The position numbers and the translations under genes are program-made. The notes under the pieces are model-generated. The model saw only the letters and a program-made list of their open reading frames with translations, had not been told where the DNA came from and ran no database searches. A stretch of DNA of 64,000 nucleotides from Ascaris suum. Taxonomy: Eukaryota > Nematoda > Chromadorea > Rhabditida > Ascarididae. Positions 48,978 to 59,743 of this stretch are shown here, one piece after another (within the stretch, counting starts at the first letter, position 1; every line of letters starts with the position of its first letter). The DNA lies in assembly GCA_013433145.1 (NCBI GenBank), contig CM024171.1, positions 8,990,065 through 9,054,064 on the forward strand, given 5' to 3'.

Positions 48978-49840
48978 TCAGGAAGGGAAGACTTGTCGTT
49001 CAGTTTCCACACTGCCTAGTGCCATAGGGGTCCACATAATCAGATGAAATTTAGTAAGCTCATTGAATCTGTTATTCCCATTGAAGTTCCATTTCTCATA
49101 CAATGATTCGCAAAATTTTGCCTTTCTAACATCGTCTTTAAGAAACTCACATACACCTTGTATAAGCCCCTTGTGATATAAAACTGTCGGAAAAAAGATA
49201 TCTGGACTGACATCGTATATCCTCTTTTCATTGAATCTCCTTATCTCTGTATAATGGCTGTCCAATGGCATTGTAAGCGAGTGGTTGCCAAAGTGGGGCA
49301 AACAGACTTTGTTTTTCAAAGTGCATCTATCGGAGTAACCACAAGTAGCATCAAAACTTTGAGAGATTTTTGAGTCTTTTTGCCACGTCGACATTCCCAA
49401 TTCTCTGCAGGCTGGGAGTCTTGAAAATCTTTAAGTCTCAAAAAACGAAGTCTCTATGGAGAACGCTTTCTTTTTTCTTTCTTCTTTTTCTTTCTTGAAA
49501 GTAATGTCTGTGTTCGACACACGACGAAAGACTGATGTTCTTGAGAGGGTACTAGAAGGAAGACCTGGCATAATATTACGGCGCCTTTCGGCCTCATAAT
49601 CAGTACGGACTCCACCAGACTGCACCAATGTGGAAGTTTGAAGAAAAAGGAAAAGAATTCATGTCGTAGAGCGGTTTCATCGTTGATTTGCAATAGCAGG
49701 TCCACCGGAGGCGAAGCTGAGTGAATAACTGAGGACTAGGTGAAAAGTGAATCATTTTGGTTGTGGCAAATTCGGTTGGTGGCAGTAAAAAGCTGGAGGG
49801 AGAGGTGGATAAATTGATAAAAGGTGAAAAATAATTCATT
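48978..49840 (-). mobile_element. Penelope-like element remnant (RT end and GIY-YIG-side region)
   Basis: Minus-strand frames, shifted among themselves, recall the C-terminal half of Penelope-like elements. MDLLLQINDETALRHEF and ESVLIMRPKGAVI sit where L-P-F-L-D-V-L-V-x-R normally occurs. TSVFRRVSNTDITF parallels S-V-Y-R-K-P-T-H-T-D. CLPHFGNHSLTM parallels L-P-Y-F-G-x-x-S. QGVCEFLKDD followed by SLYEKWNFNGNNR parallels the F-x-F-K-D ... V-Y-x-F-x-C-x-G-C entry to the GIY-YIG endonuclease. Frames are interrupted and key Cys and catalytic residues are missing. It lies antisense in an intron of the Tudor gene. Assignment is by pattern only. Confidence 0.5.
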
Positions 49841-50063
49841 TTTGATCATCTCAAGCAAATGCTCCTATTTTCTGAGAGACTTATACGAGCCATAATTACG
49901 CATGAGAAGACTTTTATAGATTATTATGTAATCATTTGCTCTTTAATTTGTCTGACCCTTTGACCCATTCACTACGAAATTCGTTTTCGTATGAGATGTC
50001 TCGTTTGAATAATCTAGTGAAAAACAGATCTGCTGCGGCAAGCGATGACTCATTATTTTACAG

Positions 50064-50148
50064 GTATTTTTTGTCGATTACGGCAACACTGAAGACGTCG
50101 ATATTCGTGCGCTACGCAGTATGCCACCTCATCTTTTCGAAATACCAG
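50064..50148 (+). CDS. Tudor-domain protein, exon 5 (signature motif)
   Basis: Acceptor cattattttacag opens VFFVDYGNTEDVDIRALRSM then PPHLFEIP. The F-x-D-Y-G-N-x-E core is diagnostic of extended Tudor domains, and the aromatic residues form part of the methyl-arginine cage. The exon ends CCA G before gcaagt, which would be a GC-AG intron: no GT donor nearby gives a continuing frame, and the next exon completes the Ala codon exactly. Phase 0 in, 1 out. Confidence 0.9.
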
Positions 50149-51010
50149 GCAAGTAAATCAGTATAATTGCACTCATTCAAAAGTAATACGCCCTTCACGA
50201 AGTTCCAACATTTCACCACAGAATTAGTGCCGTTAATAAAGTCTTCCAGGTCGAGGGCGCTTGGACCTCGAGCTTCTTTTTTACGACCCTATGGAACGAG
50301 AACAGTTTATTTCACAGCAAGGACTCCATAGTGCACAACACTCAGTCCCATAAAAAATTTCTGCTCCCAGCAAGAGATTTCCGATTGTGGATTCCATCCT
50401 TATCCTCCTCCCTCCCTTCTTCTCAAAAAAAAAATCGTCTATCCTCGCGAATGATAACCGTGGAGGTGCCCTTCTGAAATGCGGAAGTGTACTATATTTA
50501 TATATAAGCAAATGGTCCGCAGTTCGAGCGTGGTCCACTCTTTGCATTTCCACAGAAACTCGTGGAGGCAAACCACGTGTTATTTGTCAATAAGACGATA
50601 GAATAGGGAAGGAAAGCGGTATTGTTTATAATTGGCTACAAATGAAAAGGAAGCAAATTAGGTTTAAGTAAAAAACTTCTGCGCTATAGGTTTTTAGTTT
50701 GCAGATAGAATAGGCATGACCTCAAAGCATTCCTTCGCCTTAAGAATACAGCGATCCCTCGTATTAATTTATGTGAGATCCTTCCGTGTGGTTTCGAACG
50801 GCATAAGTGTTGAAAATGAAAAAAGCCTTATTTTGAATTGATTTCACGACCGATTCCTTGTCGTTGCTAATTAAAAAGAACGGAATCATCTAGCTACAGA
50901 AACATAATCTTAGGTTGGTTAGATGCCTGAATATGTCAACGATTATTAAACTGCTGGAAACCAGAGCCCATTTTAGGAAAAAGAGCGCAGAAAATATCAC
51001 AAATTTTCAG

Positions 51011-51121
51011 CTCAGGCAATCGGTATTCGTCTTTCTCATGCTGATTCAGCACAAGTGGGCAGTATGACTCTTGTCGAGTATCGGGAACTTCTTCAAGACG
51101 CACGTGTCTCCATAAAAATGG
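51011..51121 (+). CDS. Tudor-domain protein, exon 6
   Basis: Acceptor atcacaaattttcag and donor gtatgt bound 111 nt, phase 1 in and out, reading QAIGIRLSHADSAQVGSMTL then VEYRELLQDARVSIKM. This is the SNase-like half that follows the Tudor barrel in extended Tudor domains (usual form P-A-x-A-x-x-x-x-L ... ). Confidence 0.85.
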
Positions 51122-51768
51122 GTATGTTAGCAGGCTTCTTCATGCAACAGTGGGTCAATTCTACAAGCTTGTTTAGATGCCGTGCCTACCCTTTTCATTA
51201 AACCTCTTATGCTAATCATCTGTCTTTCACAAGCTTTCGTGATTTACATCGTTTGCACTAGGCAAGGTTTCGTAATCGCCACAGAACAATATATACCTTC
51301 AACGTTTTTTTATTCCGGACTTTCCAAATCTCGAAGAAAAGCTTCTCTTAAGATTCGAATCCAATGAAGCTTGATAGAATGTGATACATATCTCTTTAAT
51401 CCTGAATTATATTCTTACGACAAGTTTGTACACTTTGGAGAAATTTCGATGTGTAAATTATAGTGATGTCACGTTGTTTGTGCATTATGCATGACAACGT
51501 GTATACTGCTCATTCGAGTGCTTTCTAATGCCTGAAAATGAGTCGAAACTTTGCAGTCGAAAACGGGCTGAGTTATAAAATTTCACGCGCACCACATACT
51601 GCCTTCTTTCCCAGATTTAGTGTGTACTTCGTCATCTGTGGTGAATTACAGACCAATTTGCAGTTCACTTTGCCACACAAAGGCAAAGCAAGATTTTCGA
51701 ATGGAATTAATAAACTGTCCATATGATGCGAAATCGGATTCTTTCCTGAGATTATATGAACAAGCATA

Positions 51769-51771
<3 letters not shown>

Positions 51772-51844
<73 letters not shown>
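51772..51844. repeat. (TA)n microsatellite, 73 bp
   Basis: TA array within an intron of the Tudor gene, about 100 bp before exon 7; the intron continues with TA-like variants (tagatatg, aaatagataag). Confidence 0.97.
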
Positions 51845-51846
<2 letters not shown>

Positions 51847-51940
51847 TATGAATAAACAGATTATTAAACAAATAGATAAGTAAATAAATATACAGATAGA
51901 AATATGCACATGAATTTGTGTATGTCCCGAGGCTTTTCAG

Positions 51941-52049
51941 GTGAGTGTGTGATAGGTGGTTATTTTTGCGGCACCATCTACGTTTACGATTCGAACGGTC
52001 GGTATCACCTTCTTGACGATGCAATCACTCAAAGAATTAAACTCAGCAG
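51941..52049 (+). CDS. Tudor-domain protein, exon 7
   Basis: Acceptor gtcccgaggcttttcag, then a phase-1 frame ECVIGGYFCGTIYVYDSNGR, YHLLDDAITQRIKLS, ending AGC AG at gtcggc (phase 2). The pattern resembles the closing strands of an extended Tudor unit. Phase agrees with both neighbours. Confidence 0.75.
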
Positions 52050-52955
52050 GTCGGCGAATAGTGTAGCTTTTTCCTCAACCAGAATTAATTCGAGTATTCA
52101 TCTTTTGATGAAAGAATGCCTAATGCAGCTGTTGCTTCAGTCTCGAGTGCGAAACTTAGCACTAAATTCCACACATACTTCATAGCGTAAATAGCACTTT
52201 CACTGAGAAGATTTTTGGAACTCTCTTGGACACCAAATTGAATGGGATTAGTTGCATTATGGTCATTGAAGTATCCATGTATTCACGATGCCCATCATCC
52301 TTCAGATATATTTGCCATGTTGGGATACTGTTTGTTGCACAGTGAATGATCTATTGCATCCTTCCTTTTCTAAAAATTGTCATTTTCACCGCTAATGTAA
52401 ATTTCCTAGTATTTTGTAAACGTGGCAATTTGCTAAACAGAGAGATGGTCTTTGAGCATCTGCCTCTGTGTGGCCTGCCTTCATAACTCTATTCGTAGAT
52501 CTCCTTCTCCCTCCATTCAATAAGGGGAAATCAGAGTGAGCTTGGTTGGAAGAAGTGATCGGTTTGCGGTGAAGAACCAATGTCTCATTTTTCACTCCCT
52601 TCGCTTAGTTGATAATGTTGAAGGGGCGACCTGTGTAGCTCTTCCCCTCTTCTCTTCTGTTTCAATTCCCTAAGATTAACGGCTGATATTATAAAATGTT
52701 CGCCTCAGAGTGCACGTCCGTCAAACACCAAATGAGGTCAACTGCAAAATGACCTCAGGAGGCTTAACATTCGTCTTCTGCCTGCGTTCGTACAAATTCA
52801 GATGATAGCCATCATGCTGAAATGCCACAAGATGTTGACAATTTTTCTAACTAACTCTCCCTTTTGTTTTGTTTCCACTGAGGGTTTTTTCAGCCCTTTG
52901 CCCTCTTAGCTATTGTACTTGATTGTATCGAATTTCGTCGTTCATTGTATAACAG

Positions 52956-53140
52956 GAGCATTCTCTGTCATAAGCATAATACATTGTTAAATCATAGATT
53001 ACAATTGGAGTGGCATTCCACAACTAGTCGAACAACAATCAATCACAACTACCAAGCTGTGCACTTTCCTCTTGCTGAACGACCAGAAGCAGATAGCGAG
53101 CAATATGTCATAATACCTGGATTAACGAGCAAGAATGCAT
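52956..53140 (+). CDS. Tudor-domain protein, exon 8
   Basis: After tcattgtataacag the phase-2 frame reads SILCHKHNTLLNHRLQLEWH, STTSRTTINHNYQAVHFPLA, ERPEADSEQYVIIPGLTSKN and ends GCA T at the good donor gtaagc (phase 1). Fully open over 61 codons and in phase with exon 7. No domain recognised in this part. Confidence 0.75.
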
Positions 53141-53201
53141 GTAAGCAGTACCGTTCCGGGAGTTTCATTTACTACATTTGTTTTCTACCAGACATTTGTA
53201 G

Positions 53202-53225
53202 TTCTACATGATGGCAATGAACTGG
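53202..53225 (+). CDS. Tudor-domain protein, exon 9 (candidate 24-nt microexon)
   Basis: Acceptor gttttctaccagacatttgtag and donor gttggg bound 24 nt reading LHDGNEL. It is needed because exon 8 ends in a lone T, which would make TAA with exon 10. This microexon supplies G and restores GAA (Glu). The donor is weak, so a different small exon could do the same job. Confidence 0.4.
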
Positions 53226-53386
53226 GTTGGGGGGAGGGAGGGGCTAGTGGAATTTATAAAAATATCCGCCAAATTCAGTTCACTGAAGATAATATTTTAA
53301 TATTCGGTTGGATGAAGCATTCCACAAACTGCTGTGATGGAAGAAACTGTTCGTACAACAACCGCAGTGTAAAATGTTTCGTTCAG

Positions 53387-53485
53387 AAATATGGAAAGAA
53401 ATGGTACTGGAAAAAGGGTGGGAGGCAGTGGAAGAGGGTCATGCATTTCACAACTATTTAGACATGAATTTCGAAGGAGATCCAA
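53387..53485 (+). CDS. Tudor-domain protein, exon 10
   Basis: Acceptor aaatgtttcgttcag opens IWKEMVLEKGWEAVEEGHAF then HNYLDMNFEGDP, clearly protein-like. Three possible donors leave the required phase 1 with a final A: gtaatt (53486, used here), gtagtt (53513) and gttgag (53522). Unspliced, the frame stops at 53526 after a Ser-rich tail, which could be an alternative end of the protein. Confidence 0.6.
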
Positions 53486-53562
53486 GTAATTCAATACCTG
53501 CTATTTCATCTAGTAGTTCTAGTTGAGGGAGCTACGTTCGCAGTGATCCAGAAGTGTTTCAG

Positions 53563-53720
53563 ATGAGCCGCCTGGTTATAAAGGGGAAAGAATCGCGCCA
53601 AAATTAAATGCTGCAGCAGGGAATACAGTTTCTAAACATTCAGGCCGCAAGTTAGAAAAGCACATTCATCGGATGATTCAAGAGGGTCGTGACTACAAGT
53701 CGTCGATGACGATTAATCAG
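53563..53720 (+). CDS. Tudor-domain protein, exon 11
   Basis: Acceptor gaagtgtttcag and donor gtaaaa bound 158 nt, phase 1 to 0, reading EPPGYKGERIAPKLNAAAGN, TVSKHSGRKLEKHIHRMIQE and GRDYKSSMTINQ, a basic helical segment. Good coding content; family not recognised outside the Tudor part. Confidence 0.68.
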
Positions 53721-53903
53721 GTAAAAAATAACCTAGTAATAATTTTGTAATGAATCCTCTTTGAAAAATCGTCGCTTGTAAATGCCGCTGTTACGTATAT
53801 GAAAAATCAGTGTTCTCTCATTACGTTTGATTCGCCATTCCCTTCCTGGCAACGGTCGAAAGATCTTGTTTCCTCAATTCTACATAAAAATTGCAATTCC
53901 CAG

Positions 53904-53963
53904 AAAAATTGGCGGTGCGCTACATGGCAGACTGGAAACGATGATTTCTTATCAATTAGAAAT
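53904..53963 (+). CDS. Tudor-domain protein, exon 12
   Basis: Acceptor aaaattgcaattcccag and donor gtaatt bound exactly 60 nt, phase 0 to 0, reading KNWRCATWQTGNDDFLSIRN. Confidence 0.52.
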
Positions 53964-55953
53964 GTAATTTAAGCATTCGAATCGCTCAGACTGGTCAATA
54001 TTTAAGCTTCCCACGTATGATCACTTCGATGATTCCCTGCATGAATGAAAACGCTACCAGAAATTTTCGTTTTCGAATGTATTTCAGTGAAAACTGCGAA
54101 TTTTTTTTCTGACCTCTGCTGTAATATTTTCATTTCCTTCTTATGCTTGTTGCTTTTTCACAATTCTCTTTGGTAATTGTGTGCATATTTTCGCTCGCTT
54201 TTAATATTACAATATATGCGCATAAAGCACATCCCTTGCCCTGTGTCTTTACAATATAAGCTGCAATAATTTCCAGTTCCCTCAACGAGAGGTCGGATGT
54301 TTTTTGAAAACAAAACCGCTGTATTTCTGTGCGTTTACGCACATTTTTGGTGACTGCACTGAGTTTACTTCATGGCTTCTCAAAGAGACAAGGATATACG
54401 CGCAGAAGGAACGCCTTTCAAGTGTCACTTTTTCACCAATCTAGAGCCACCAGCACGGTAGGACGTGGATGAGTGACTTCTAGAGTACTCTCTATCAATA
54501 TTTTCTAAAGTTTTTAGAATGAAGGTAGGTTTATTAACGCGCTTTGTTTAGTTACTGATGTATCCTTGACCTCAGTGAGTAGCTTTGCATAATTCCTATA
54601 ATACCCTATGTTTTGATATTTAGAACACGAAAAATAAATCATATTTCATTACATGCTGAAGGTAAAAGACACTTTTCCTTAGAAAGTCTTACCGACAGCT
54701 TTAAATTCTCTTAATGTGTGAAAGCAGTTGGAACTAACGGGGAAAGTAGAATAAAGGAGAGACATGAGTACACAGCGGGAACTGCTCGAAGAGATTTGTT
54801 GCATGTTTATCTCATCGCCAGTTGGCCTCATTTTCTTGGTCGCCCATTTCTATCTACTTCTTACCAATGCAACATTATTTTGTAGTAATACAGTAATTCT
54901 TTCATCGGACTTTATGAAGTTGTCGAAATTCCTTGTAAAGGAAATAATCCGTTCGTTATATGCCAATCTTTTATTCAAACGACTACCGACAAATTATGAA
55001 AAACTATGAAAGCTCCGCAAAAATTTTCGGCATAAAAAGTGACACGGCAAAGATCGCGTCGCAAAAAACAAGACTTCGGCAACAATGGACAAACGAGATA
55101 TTTGCACAAGAAAAAATAATACTTCAAAGTGGTTACTGTGTTGTTCTTCTCAAGAGCGCCAAAATTTCGTGTAGTAATGTGACAAAGTGATGCTATAAAA
55201 GTGTTCATTGCACTACATTTAGAAGCATAAGCCGACAAAATCTGCTGGTCGACTTTTCAAGAAGCGATCCTTGCAAAAGCACTTGCTTTCTTCTCGGAGG
55301 GATCTAATAATGGACTTAAGAGAAGTACAACTGAAATTTTCTAAAGAATCGTCTATCTCATTTAGACTCGTGCAGTTCCGTATACGCATGATATCGCACC
55401 AAAAAATAACTCGTTGATGAGTTTTTCACGTGCGAAATTATCGGATTCTCGTCCGTCTTCTAATGAAGGTACCACCAACCCTTACGTCTCATCTCTTTCC
55501 TAGATTCTAGCCTAGGCTCATTTATACGTATTCGATCATATGCGAAAAACCTTAGCTCCGCAATGGACCGAAAATTGCCGGTGATTTATAATATAAATGC
55601 ATAATTATGCAGAAGATTCTATAGAATAAGAAAATGGTTATTTGTGGCAAGACTCATTTTATGTCGTTGCATTGCACAACACTTATCAGATGAGAGAAAC
55701 GAACATAAAGCAGCAATAGAAATTAAGTTCGCTGTGTAAACAGCGGATTGCTTATAACTTAAAAACTCTTCAATATGTCATGTTCCACTCAATAGCTTTG
55801 TAAATGTTTGAAGATAACGTTTCTTTTCATTTCTTCATATTCCTTTCTCTTTTCTTTGAATTCACAAACGTTTATTACCGTTACTTTTTGAAGGTTGCCA
55901 GCGCATTAATTCAAAAGATTTAGCCTTTTCATTTAGAGTTCCTCATCACGCAG
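53964..55953 (+). other. Last intron of the Tudor gene
   Basis: Protein-like frames at 54764-55009 (hydrophobic) and 54960-55190 (Lys/Gln-rich) lack splice borders. Further exons here cannot be excluded. Confidence 0.4.
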
Positions 55954-56109
55954 GGACCAATATTCTGGATGTTAATGTGGATCGCTATTCCGCTCATTCT
56001 CTTTCTAATTGCTATGCCGATCTTCTTCTTACACAAATATTCTAAGAAACGCAAAAGCAAACAGTTAGTTGTTCGCTCATTAAAAAATCCCAAATTATTG
56101 TTGTCATAA
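55954..56109 (+). CDS. Tudor-domain protein, terminal exon with membrane segment
   Basis: Acceptor gttcctcatcacgcag opens GPIFWMLMWIAIPLILFLIA then MPIFFLHKYSKKRKSKQLVV and a short tail to TAA. About 23 hydrophobic residues followed by a lysine-rich end is the pattern of a C-terminal membrane anchor with a basic cytosolic or lumenal tail. Phase 0 fits exon 12. That it belongs to the Tudor gene is inferred from phase, strand and lack of any start codon of its own. It could be the end of another gene. Confidence 0.55.
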   Translation, partial: GPIFWMLMWIAIPLILFLIAMPIFFLHKYSKKRKSKQLVVRSLKNPKLLLS

Positions 56110-57381
56110 TCGATAAGGGAGAATTTAACGATGACTTTTCCTCCTTTAGAATACGAAATTGAATGATCAGAGTGCCAACTTGTGTGGATTAAATTCAATT
56201 CACTGCTTAAAAACTACAAAAAGAGCACTTCGATGGGCTTGTGGAGCACTGAAGGCTATACTTACCTTTCGGGGGACCAGTTTCTGTTAGCAATAATTGC
56301 TGAATATAACTTTTGAATTGCTGAAGCAAGCACAGATATATGATACGTAAGAAACTGAGAACTAACAACAGGAACGGAAATGTGAGAATATTCTAAAAAC
56401 GACGTCTGCAACTGGAAGACATTTGAAACAACGTTTCAGAGCAACATTATGTCAGCATTTGTTGCTCTTGTATGCTGAGGTCTCTCAGCGAGTGAAGATG
56501 CGTAGGATTGCACTGCTGGTTTAGAAACTCTGTGAATGAATGTTTCCTTACTTTATACAATTATGGTGTTCAATGAAACGACCGGCATCGTTTCTATGGT
56601 GAAAACTTTCAGGAACACACGCAGTTCCTCCAGAACCGAAGAAGTTAAGGGTGGAAAGGGGAAGGGAGTATACCAAAAAGCTAAAAAGAATTTCTGTACC
56701 GTTTGCTCACTTCTAGGAGAAATTGTGCTCCAGCGTCATTGTTTTGGAGCATATGTCCCCTCTCTACCCCTTTTCGTCCTAGTTGTCAATGCCAGTGCAA
56801 AGAAATGTCTGGACATTCAATGGTAGCCTAAATGATCAGAATGCTTGCTGTGGCTAAGCGTAGCTAAAGCTACTCAAGAGAACTGACGAATTATGTGGCT
56901 GAACTATATTATTCAATAAATTTTGCGCTGTAGCAATTCTGAGCAGAATTTTAGCCAAAAAAACGGGAAATTGGAGAAATCGGTATGCAACATCGCAAAT
57001 AAAAGCTTAGTGAGCTCAAAAAATAACTATTTCGCTTAAGTGAGTTTATTTTGCAAAGCATGTTCTTAAGAGGTATAATGTATGAATTTACAGTCAAACT
57101 CACATAACATAATAGTGATTGATTGATTTCGGTAAAGCATCCAAACGCATATTATCGGCGATTATGATGCGCGTAATTTCAATAAAGTTTTTCCCCACAC
57201 GTTTTTTAGCAAAATTTCTAAGGCAATCGAAGGAATGTGATATTCAAAATATTCCTTTGAAATGCTGATATCAAAACGCTGATGAACCTTCACAACTTAT
57301 CAACAAAAGCAACGAACAACGCTGCAAGCATGGCGAATGTGAAGGAATTTCTACTTTAGAAAAGCATCGGCAGCTGGTGTA
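56110..57381. other. Intergenic stretch between the Tudor gene and the Ser-rich gene
   Basis: A plus frame at 56536-56826 has one protein-like piece (RNTRSSSRTEEVKGGKGKG after aactttcag), but nothing firm. Confidence 0.45.
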
Positions 57382-57465
57382 ATGCAAAATGAACAGGGGT
57401 CTGCAGCTGAGGAACAAGCGACAACACCTATCGAACCACCCAATATGCACCATGGTTCATATATG
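57382..57465 (+). CDS. Ser-rich basic protein, exon 1
   Basis: ATG opens MQNEQGSAAEEQATTPIEPP then NMHHGSYM, ending at the strong donor gtaagt, phase 0. This is the first of eight exons that join without phase conflict to a stop at 62,012. The predicted protein is hydrophilic, rich in Ser and with basic clusters, suggesting a nuclear or cytoplasmic scaffold. No known family was recognised. Confidence 0.6.
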
Positions 57466-57980
57466 GTAAGTATCGCACATTCAGTGGATATGAAATCTTG
57501 GAGTTTGCAAGCATCATGGAAAAGTGTGGAGCTGTATTATTTTCTTCCACTTCAAAAAGAAAGCGCAGCACTTCCTTGCGAATACTCCTCACATACCGGG
57601 ACTTCGAAAAACGTTTGGCGGCGATGGAAGTCAGTCTGTTTTATTCTCATGGAGGCGGCAAATCAGACAATAAAATTTCTATCTCACCCTGCTAGAGCAG
57701 TTAATCAGATGAGCAGTGGCACTCATTCAGGTTTCTACCACAAAAAAACATATTCTTACCGACTATGGATAAATTTCTTCTCTAACTGCTGCTTGATGGC
57801 GTGCTTTAGTATATGAAGTATGTTGATATGCATTTGTGTGCATGTCCGGTTGTTTCAGCTGGAGAATCAGTGAAGTTTTAGCTGCGAGATTTCGCAAATG
57901 TAATAAGGAGATCTAGCATGCCAAAGCTCGCGTCAGAAAAATAATGAACGAAGACCGATATAACCATTTAAAAATATCAG

Positions 57981-58034
57981 AAACCTGCAGATATTTTACA
58001 TTGCCCAAGCCAAAGAACAAGGAGCCTTTTGAAG
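57981..58034 (+). CDS. Ser-rich basic protein, exon 2
   Basis: A 54-nt exon between atttaaaaatatcag and gtttat, phase 0 to 0, reading KPADILHCPSQRTRSLLK. Another acceptor 10 nt downstream (aaacctgcag) would change the frame; phase favours this one. Confidence 0.45.
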
Positions 58035-58070
58035 GTTTATTAGGTAGCCGGATCAATGAAAAGTGAAGGC

Positions 58071-58072
<2 letters not shown>

Positions 58073-58165
<93 letters not shown>
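58073..58165. repeat. (TA)n microsatellite, 93 bp
   Basis: TA array in the intron after exon 2 of the Ser-rich gene. Confidence 0.97.
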
Positions 58166-58167
<2 letters not shown>

Positions 58168-58833
58168 CTTAGTTGTGATAGTTGGATGGGCGAATGGTTG
58201 GATGTTCGGCACAACTTTCTGCACCTTGCCTAATTTCTGCAGTTACAAACTTCTCTTTCGTCTTATTCAGCTTAATTTCCGCCCATATGGGAGCGACGCA
58301 TGGACGGAGCACTATTCACCTAATAAATTGCAGCATATAAATACCATAAAACTTCAAAACTGCCGATTCTCAGTTTTTTACACGTAATGGAATTTTTAGG
58401 CATCAGAAAAACTTAACTGAATCTTTCGATTTATCTCTAATCGATAGGAAAGTGATAAAGGAGTTAAAATTGATTCACTGGGTTCGCGTTTTAGCGCAAA
58501 TGATACAGAAAATCGTTTTGATTGAATCCATGTTGATAGCTCCCTTTGTGCGCTACATTAAGTTCGATGACCTTTGCATTAGCTCATCCACTTTGCGCAC
58601 TTCTTATGTAAAATTAATAAGTGATTTCTGTCTAGAACTCCGTTCATTAAACGTTCTGATTAAGCACTGAAGGTAAAAAAAGGCGAATTCATAGCAAGTA
58701 AGTTGTTCAAGTTTTCCAGAAATGTCTCAACAAACATTCCGTTAGGACGTTTAACATCATATTACGGTGCAGTGGGCCGCTCTCTCACTTCAGTGTTCTC
58801 ATTTCCAATTACATTCCGCTTGTTCTGACATGT

Positions 58834-59128
58834 GAGCCGCACTCCACCTATTTTTTACTATTTGGGTTCTGAGCTCCAATCCACCTATCTTCTACTATCT
58901 GGTTTGCGATTCGCAGACCATCTACTTCGTACTACCTGGCCTTTAAACCGCAGGCCATTTACCTCACATTTCCCAATCTATGAACCACAGATCATCTATT
59001 TCTGCTACCTAATTAGAGAGTCGCAATTCATTTAGTTTCTACTGTTTACCTTCTGAGCCGGAAGCCATCTATGTTATATTACGTAACTTGTGAAGCAAGG
59101 TCATCTATTTTTAACTATTTTGTTACCT
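58834..59128 (+). repeat. Diverged minisatellite, 37-bp period, 8 copies
   Basis: Units start at 58834, 58871, 58908, 58945, 58982, 59018, 59055 and 59092, i.e. 37-bp spacing with one 36. Each begins with a form of gagccgcag, then ccatctatttctactac, then ctggttt. Copies differ at roughly a quarter of positions, so the array is old. It lies in an intron of the Ser-rich gene. Confidence 0.9.
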
Positions 59129-59384
59129 GTGGTTCGATATGTGGCTGTGATCGAAAAACGAGTCACAACAGACGCTCCATCTGAAGGTTTCCTAAATATA
59201 ACTACTTCAAAACATCTCGAAATGTGTAGCACACAGTCTTTCATTTGGTTTTAACACAACGGACAAAAACCTTTGAAATTTACGAGGTTGACCATCTGCT
59301 TAATGCAACAGTTGCATTCTTTTAGCATTCTGCACTGCTGTGTAAAAAAACGTTGCTTCAGTCATTAAAAGAACAATCATTTAG

Positions 59385-59548
59385 TCTGAACTACAAAGTG
59401 CGGAAAATGCACCTGGGAAAATGGATATAACTGAAGAAGATTTGGCAAGTTTTGCTGGGCTTATAGTCTCTGAAAGACTTCGTCGTCATAAGGAAGGAAG
59501 CAAAAGGCCGAGAAAGAGAGGATCATCGGTTTCTCGCACATCATCACG
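59385..59548 (+). CDS. Ser-rich basic protein, exon 3
   Basis: Acceptor gaacaatcatttag and donor gtactt bound 164 nt, phase 0 to 2. It reads SELQSAENAPGKMDITEEDL, ASFAGLIVSERLRRHKEGSK and RPRKRGSSVSRTSS. The KRPRKRG cluster is a likely nuclear-localisation signal. The in-frame ATG at 59421 could be an alternative start. Confidence 0.65.
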
Positions 59549-59743
59549 GTACTTCACTCTTCATTTATAGGTTCACGCACTTGTTGCCTATCATCCAATT
59601 ATAAACATTTAAAGTTCTAGGGAAAAATTTTTACACCTCACCTTACTTCAATTACACTTCAAACTTCAATTTATAAGCGATCTTACTGTATTTTTGAATT
59701 TTTAAGACATGACAAGCACCGACTCATAATTGCGAACTTTCAG

